Below are positions 59,735-64,000 of a stretch of DNA of 64,000 nucleotides, piece by piece. Each line of letters starts with the position of its first letter. Position 1 is the first letter of the stretch. The notes under the pieces are model-generated. The model was not told the origin of the DNA, did not search any database, and saw only the letters and a list, made by a program, of their open reading frames with translations. Source of the stretch: Chlorops oryzae (Eukaryota; Arthropoda; Insecta; Diptera; Chloropidae); the NCBI GenBank assembly GCA_020466095.1, contig CM035808.1, positions 18,579,853 to 18,643,852 of the forward strand. Direction: 5' to 3'. A program made the translations under genes and the position numbers.

Positions 59735-60735
59735 TCACCCCACCACCACTCTTTTTCTCTCCCGTACTCTCTTTACTTACCTCTACTCTCTTTCTCTCCC
59801 CCCATTCTTTCTCACCCTCTACCTAGCTTTGTATTTTTCTTTCCTTCCTTTTTTTCTTTGTCTTCTTTCTCTCTTTTCTTTCTCTCTCTCTCTTCTCTTC
59901 TCTTCTCTTCTCTTCTCTTCTCTTCTCTTTCTCTTCTCTTCTCTTCTTCCTTCTCTTCTTCTTTCTCTTCTCTTCTCTTCTCTTCTCTTCTCTTCTCTTC
60001 TCTTCTCTTCTCTTCTCTTCTCTTCTCTTCTCTTCTCTTCTTCTTTCTCTCTCTCTCTTTCTCTTCTCTTCTTCTTTCTCTCTCTTCTCTTCTCCTTCTC
60101 TTTTCTCTCTTTCTCTTCTCTTCTCTTCTTCTCTCTCTTCCTCTTCTCTTCCTTCTCTTCTCTTCTCTTCTCTTCTTCTTTCTTTCCTCTTCCTTCCTTC
60201 TCTTCCCTTCCCTCTCCCTTCTCACTTCCTTCTCCCTTCTCTTCCTCTCTCCTTCTCCTTTCTCCTTTCTTCTCTTCCCTTCCCTTCCTCTTCCCTCTCT
60301 CTTCCCTTCTCTTTCCCTTTTCTTCCCTTCTCACCCTCTTCTCCTCTTCTCACTCTTCTCTCTCTCTCTCTTCTCTCCCATCTCTCTCTCCCTCCTCCCT
60401 CTCTCTCATCTCTCCCTCTCTCCTCTCTCCTCTCCTCTCTCCCTCTCTCCTCTCTCCCTCTCTCCCTCTCTCTCCTCTCTCTCTCCTCTTCCCTTCTCTC
60501 CCTCTCTCTCCCTCTCTCTCTCTCTCCCTCCTCTCTTTCATCAATCTCCTAGTCTCTCCTATCCCTTCACTTTCTCCTATCTTTCTCTCTCTCATATTTT
60601 TCTCTCTCACAAAGGTCTCTCTCCTATCTTTGTCTCTCTCCTACTTACTTTTTCTCTTTATATTTCTACTTCTCTTTCTATTTATCTCTCTTTGTCACTC
60701 TCTCTCTCTCTCTTTCTCTCTCTCTCCCTCTCTCT
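59735..60735 (+). repeat. 1-kb polypyrimidine (CT-rich) tract
   Basis: Almost pure C/T on the plus strand, with long (TCTTC)n blocks (59893-60040) grading into (CTCT)n and CCCTCTCT. Long Ser/Leu/Phe frames here, and Glu/Arg/Lys frames on the other strand, are by-products. Confidence 0.9.
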
Positions 60736-61206
60736 TTATCTTATCCATAGATCAATTTTATATTCAATTTATATTTTATAATCAATCTTCTTCAAAAGGG
60801 ACGTTTTGATGAAATTGAGATCGGATCCAACACTCACTCTCTTTGTAGGCCCTCATTGATGTATCAGGCAGTGATGCCAACTTAGCGCTTTTCACGCTAG
60901 ATCGCTTTTGGAAGCCGCGGCGCGAAAACGTCTTTTTAGCGCCAAGCTATTTTTGCGCGAAATCTAACGCTTTTTCATTGCGTTCATTTAAGTTTTCATA
61001 GTAGCTTTCCTGCAATTTTTAATATCAAAATGAGCATTTTTCACTTAGGTACTCACCAAAACTATTTTTCTCTCGCTCTTTTTTTGCCTGCCGAGTAACA
61101 TCTCTTTCTATCTGGCACGAAACGTCCCGCGCAATATCTATGAGAGTGACATATATGGTTATATGCGACGCTAAGAAAATTGGCACACCATAGGTGACCT
61201 TTGATG

Positions 61207-61889
61207 TAGAGCTGGAGAATAAATCGGTAGCACTATCGATACTATCGATGGTTTCAAACTATCACAAACAGCGATGGTTTTTGAAGACTATCGATAATTT
61301 TGATTCATGGACATTTACTTTAGCAATGGAAAGGTGGTGCTGGCGGTGACAGAGGGCTGTCTTCTTTTTAAAATGGACAGATTCCTAAAAAAGCATTTAT
61401 TTAGATAAGGCCGAGAACTGCTCGAAAATTCATCTTTGAATTATCAAAATTATCGATTGTTAAATTTATTGATAATCGAAAATATCGATTATGATGGTGA
61501 GGTTGGTGATGATGGTGATATTAATGGTGATGGTGAAGTTGGTGATGATGATGGTGATGATGATGATCATTATGATGATGATGATGATGGTGGAGATGGT
61601 GATGATAGTGATGATGATGATGGTGATGATGATGGTGATGGTTGTGATGATGATGGTGGTGATGATGATGATGGTGATGATGTTGTTGATGATGATGATG
61701 ATGATGATGGTCAGGTTGGTGATGATGGTGGTGATGATGGTAGTGGTGATGATGGTGATGGTGAGGTTGGTGATGCTGATGGTGGTGGTGTGGTTGGTGA
61801 TGATGGTGATGATGGTGTTGATGGTGATGATGGTGATGATGATGTTGTTTAAATTTGAAAATGTACCATCCGACAGTTCTCCAGCTCTA
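61207..61889. mobile_element. Nested hAT element carrying a GAT microsatellite
   Basis: 683 bp, ends TAGAGCTGGAGAA and TTCTCCAGCTCTA, flanked by CTTTGATG (61199-61206) and CTGAGATG (61890-61897), 6 of 8 matching. The left subterminal region contains CACTATCGATACTATCGATG and ACTATCGATAATTTTG. The interior is a (GATGAT/GATGGT)n expansion at 61490-61850. Shares its terminus with 20378. Confidence 0.75.
61490..61850 (+). repeat. (GATGAT/GATGGT)n microsatellite
   Basis: About 360 bp of GAT-based trinucleotide repeat with GGT and GTT variants, lying inside the nested hAT element. The Asp/Gly/Val-rich frame is not a gene. Confidence 0.9.
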
Positions 61890-62892
61890 CTGAGATGACT
61901 GAGAATTTCTTCAATTCATGTCTTTATATACGTTTCGGAAATCATGAATTCAGTGAGAATTGTAGGAATTTTTTGAAAAAAAGTACCATTTCTCGGGGTA
62001 GTTTTGCATTTGGAGGGAAATAATGATTGGAAATTTGTTTTCAGGACGAATACCATTAAAGGGAACTATGAGCGTATTCGGAGGGTGATTTTGGGGGTTC
62101 AAGCCCCACTTGAAATGTGGGAAAATACAAAGGGGATTGAGAAAATGATCTTGGTGGATAGTTTTGTTATGCCTTAAACTTCTTCCGAAATAATTTTCTG
62201 CGTCGGTGCGTTTTGGTGCGTTTCCATGTCCCCACGAACCCCACCATGGCTTGTTTTAAATCAGCCCTCGGACTTAACGAGCCATAGATCTAAGCAGTGA
62301 TGCCAAATTAGCGCTTTTCGCCCTAGATCTAGCGCTTTTGGAAGGCCCGCGGCGCGAAAACTTATTTTGAGCGCTAAGCTATTTTTGCTTTTTCGTTGCG
62401 TTCATTAAAGTTTTCAAAGTAGTTTTTCCTTCAATTTTTAACATTGTAATAGCGTAAGCCAAGTATTGCTTCCTAACACAACAGCTTTAAGATGAATCAA
62501 TGATGAATCTGGCTGCTTTAATTTTGTGATTGCGTTTGGACGAGAGAAATATTGTGCGTGACTATTTTGGGATAAAGAATGGCATATGGGAAAGAAAGAG
62601 ATGGTTGTTCGGTGCCTTAGTCGCATCGTTTCTAATCTAAACGCAGACTTATAAGAAGCATATTTAATCATTTGGTATATAATAAATATTCAAAGAGAAA
62701 AAAAAACATCAATATATACAATGATCTTTTTAGAAAAACAACACGTTCCCTTCCAAAAACGCTTTTTTTTGGTTGGTTTAGCGCTTTTTGAAATTAGAAT
62801 TGGGGAATCATTGATTTCCGGTGCTTTTTAGCGCGTTTTGAAAATTAATCAGCGCTTTTTGCTTCTGAGGAGTTGGCAACACTGGTATCAGG

Positions 62893-63353
62893 CCCAAGGC
62901 AAATAACGGCTATTTGCTACTGTTTCCGTTCGAGTTTTCCTTCACGACATCCCCTCAAAATGTCAAAATGTTTTTTTATACCTATAATATATCTGATATT
63001 TTGTTTTTCGGAACGAAAAACCTTATCGTTACAGTAGCGAACGGGCATTTGTTATTTATTTTAATATTTATTTATTTATATTAATTTATTAAAGGCTTTT
63101 AACAGTATGTCACATACGAAAAAATGAGTGCACGAAATCGGAGTAATTGGACGAAGATTGATCGTGCTCCACTATCTAAAAAAAAAATTCGAAATTAAAT
63201 TGAGTATTCATAGCATAAGTGTAGGCTTTAATATTCGAAATTTTTCTTTGCATATTTTTCTGCATTAGTTTTTTATTTCAAGCAATCAGTTAATAGCGAA
63301 AATTAAATTACGATTTGCTTTATTATTCTCTCAGAAATTTTGTCTAATCGGTT
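62893..63353. other. Intergenic, nothing recognised
   Basis: AT-rich, with no recognised feature. Confidence 0.4.
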
Positions 63354-63405
63354 TTATTGTGAGTTCACTGATATGTACGTGAGGTAGAGTCTGAATCCAG
63401 AAGGC

Positions 63406-63585
63406 ATGTTCTTGGGCCTGGCAGATTTTTCGGAAAAAAAAAAAAAACAGTTCAACACTGATAACGATGCATTTAATGATCCTGAGTTGGACGAAAAACT
63501 TAGAGCATGTTTAAAGGGCAATTTTTTTATTCCGATTTTGGGTAAAATAATTAATATTTGCATTGGCAAAACGGTATCAAGGTAA
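63406..63585 (+). CDS. Small hypothetical ORF, 59 codons
   Basis: Reads MFLGLADFSEKKKKQFNTDN and later NDPELDEKLRACLKGNFFIP with a hydrophobic end, stop at 63583-63585. The composition is more protein-like than most chance frames here. The A run (63436-63449) and lack of a recognised family make it doubtful. It could be a remnant exon. Confidence 0.15.
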   Translation: MFLGLADFSEKKKKQFNTDNDAFNDPELDEKLRACLKGNFFIPILGKIINICIGKTVSR

Positions 63586-63680
63586 CTGCGCTCAAACGCA
63601 GTTAATGCACTGGAGGAAGTTGTCCTGTTATAATTTTTTTTGTATTGAATAGAAACATGTATGTAAAAAAAAATACTTAC

Positions 63681-63816
63681 CGGCTTGGGTAAGTATTTAG
63701 TCTGCTGAATGTACCCAATGCTGCAGCAACAATGAAATTCGGTATAAACAGACGAATCTGGAGCTTGTTGTCCCTACCAGCAGGAATATAATTGTTTCCG
63801 TATCCAGGCCGGGTGA
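63681..63816 (-). CDS. Possible internal exon of an unidentified gene
   Basis: Bounded by an acceptor TGTCTAAAG (just above 63816) and a consensus donor GTAAGT (63680 downward). Open in one frame: TRPGYGNNYIPAGRDNKLQI then RLFIPNFIVAAALGTFSRLN and TYPSR. A further open minus-strand stretch lies downstream (to 63354), and another at the window edge (63909-64000; RIVILVGAFTYKLYF) may belong to the same or a neighbouring gene. I do not recognise the family; a membrane protein is possible from the hydrophobic segments. Confidence 0.3.
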
Positions 63817-64000
63817 CTTTAGACAAAAAATAAAACAAAAAATTTTTTAAATTTAAAGAATAAATTTTATAATTTTTATTTTTTCAATCTTAACATGTAT
63901 TTGTGTGCTTAAATGTTCATATGTGAAGCTCCTTTGAAATACAGCTTGTAAGTGAAGGCCCCAACGAGGATGACAATCCGATGAATTGACACTCGTTTTT

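Larger units (their letters stand above)
60869..62884. mobile_element. hAT element, 2.0 kb, perfect 8-bp TSD, composite interior
   Basis: The left end CAGTGATGCCAACTTAGCGC and right end (inverted) CAGTGTTGCCAACTCC are flanked by perfect direct repeats GTATCAGG (60861-60868 and 62885-62892). A second left end (CAGTGATGCCAAATTAGCGC at 62295) shows that a shorter, 590-bp form with both ends is contained at the right side. Another hAT element is nested at 61207-61889. No transposase domain recognised. Confidence 0.85.

Noticed and set aside
59829..60809. 326-codon Ser/Leu/Phe ORF and Arg/Glu/Lys ORFs on the other strand
   Set aside because: Purely a by-product of the CT-rich tract.
61436..61852. 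Asp/Gly/Val-rich ORFs of about 135 codons
   Set aside because: Translation of the GAT microsatellite inside a transposon.

Overview
This is 64 kb of AT-rich, repeat-laden nuclear DNA from a higher fly (Diptera, Brachycera). Five protein genes can be read. All have short introns with GT/AG borders, and their products match fly proteins closely in sequence and length. Abundant hAT, pogo-like and foldback MITEs, tRNA-headed SINEs and a mini-me-like retroposon point to a genome larger and more repeat-rich than Drosophila melanogaster, perhaps a tephritid or similar fly (inference). From memory, the D. melanogaster counterparts (Yippee, Tim9a, wapl, karl, miniature/dusky) are X-linked, so the window is probably a piece of Muller element A.

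Layout. 1-530: palindromic MITE. 777-1407 (+): Yippee-like protein, complete, 3 exons. 1917-2376 (-): Tim9, complete, 3 exons. 2640-3480: repeats. 3490-12427 (-): wapl (cohesin release factor), complete 7-exon coding sequence, 1739 codons, with a long AT-rich 3' UTR. 14027-14390: two MITEs back to back. 14678-17457 (-): secreted lipocalin resembling Drosophila karl, complete, 4 exons. 17458-51213: 34 kb without a recognisable host gene. It holds a foldback composite with a hAT transposase remnant (20.9-24.0 kb), a duplicated 1.1 kb block around a low-quality-looking stretch (26.5-29.9 kb), nested retroposons (30.4-31.6 kb), a LINE scrap, SINEs, a 470-bp hairpin and several MITEs with perfect target duplications. 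51358-58176 (+): a zona pellucida (ZP)-domain cuticle-organising protein of the miniature/dusky family. Its signal-peptide exon lies 4.9 kb upstream of the rest, and its glutamine tract carries a one-base frameshift. 59.7-60.7 kb: a 1-kb polypyrimidine tract. 60869-62884: a hAT element with a perfect 8-bp target duplication, a second hAT element nested in it and a GAT-rich microsatellite. 63.4-64 kb: possible exons of an unidentified gene.

The host genes have unrelated jobs (zinc-binding Yippee protein, mitochondrial import, cohesin dynamics, extracellular lipid carrier, apical matrix). The most interesting non-gene signal is a group of hAT-type elements whose ends are loaded with TATCGATA/CGATA motifs, the sites bound by the hAT-derived factor DREF and by the insulator protein BEAF-32. 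I found no convincing new biological system beyond that. The remainder is well explained by transposons, microsatellites and likely assembly artefacts.
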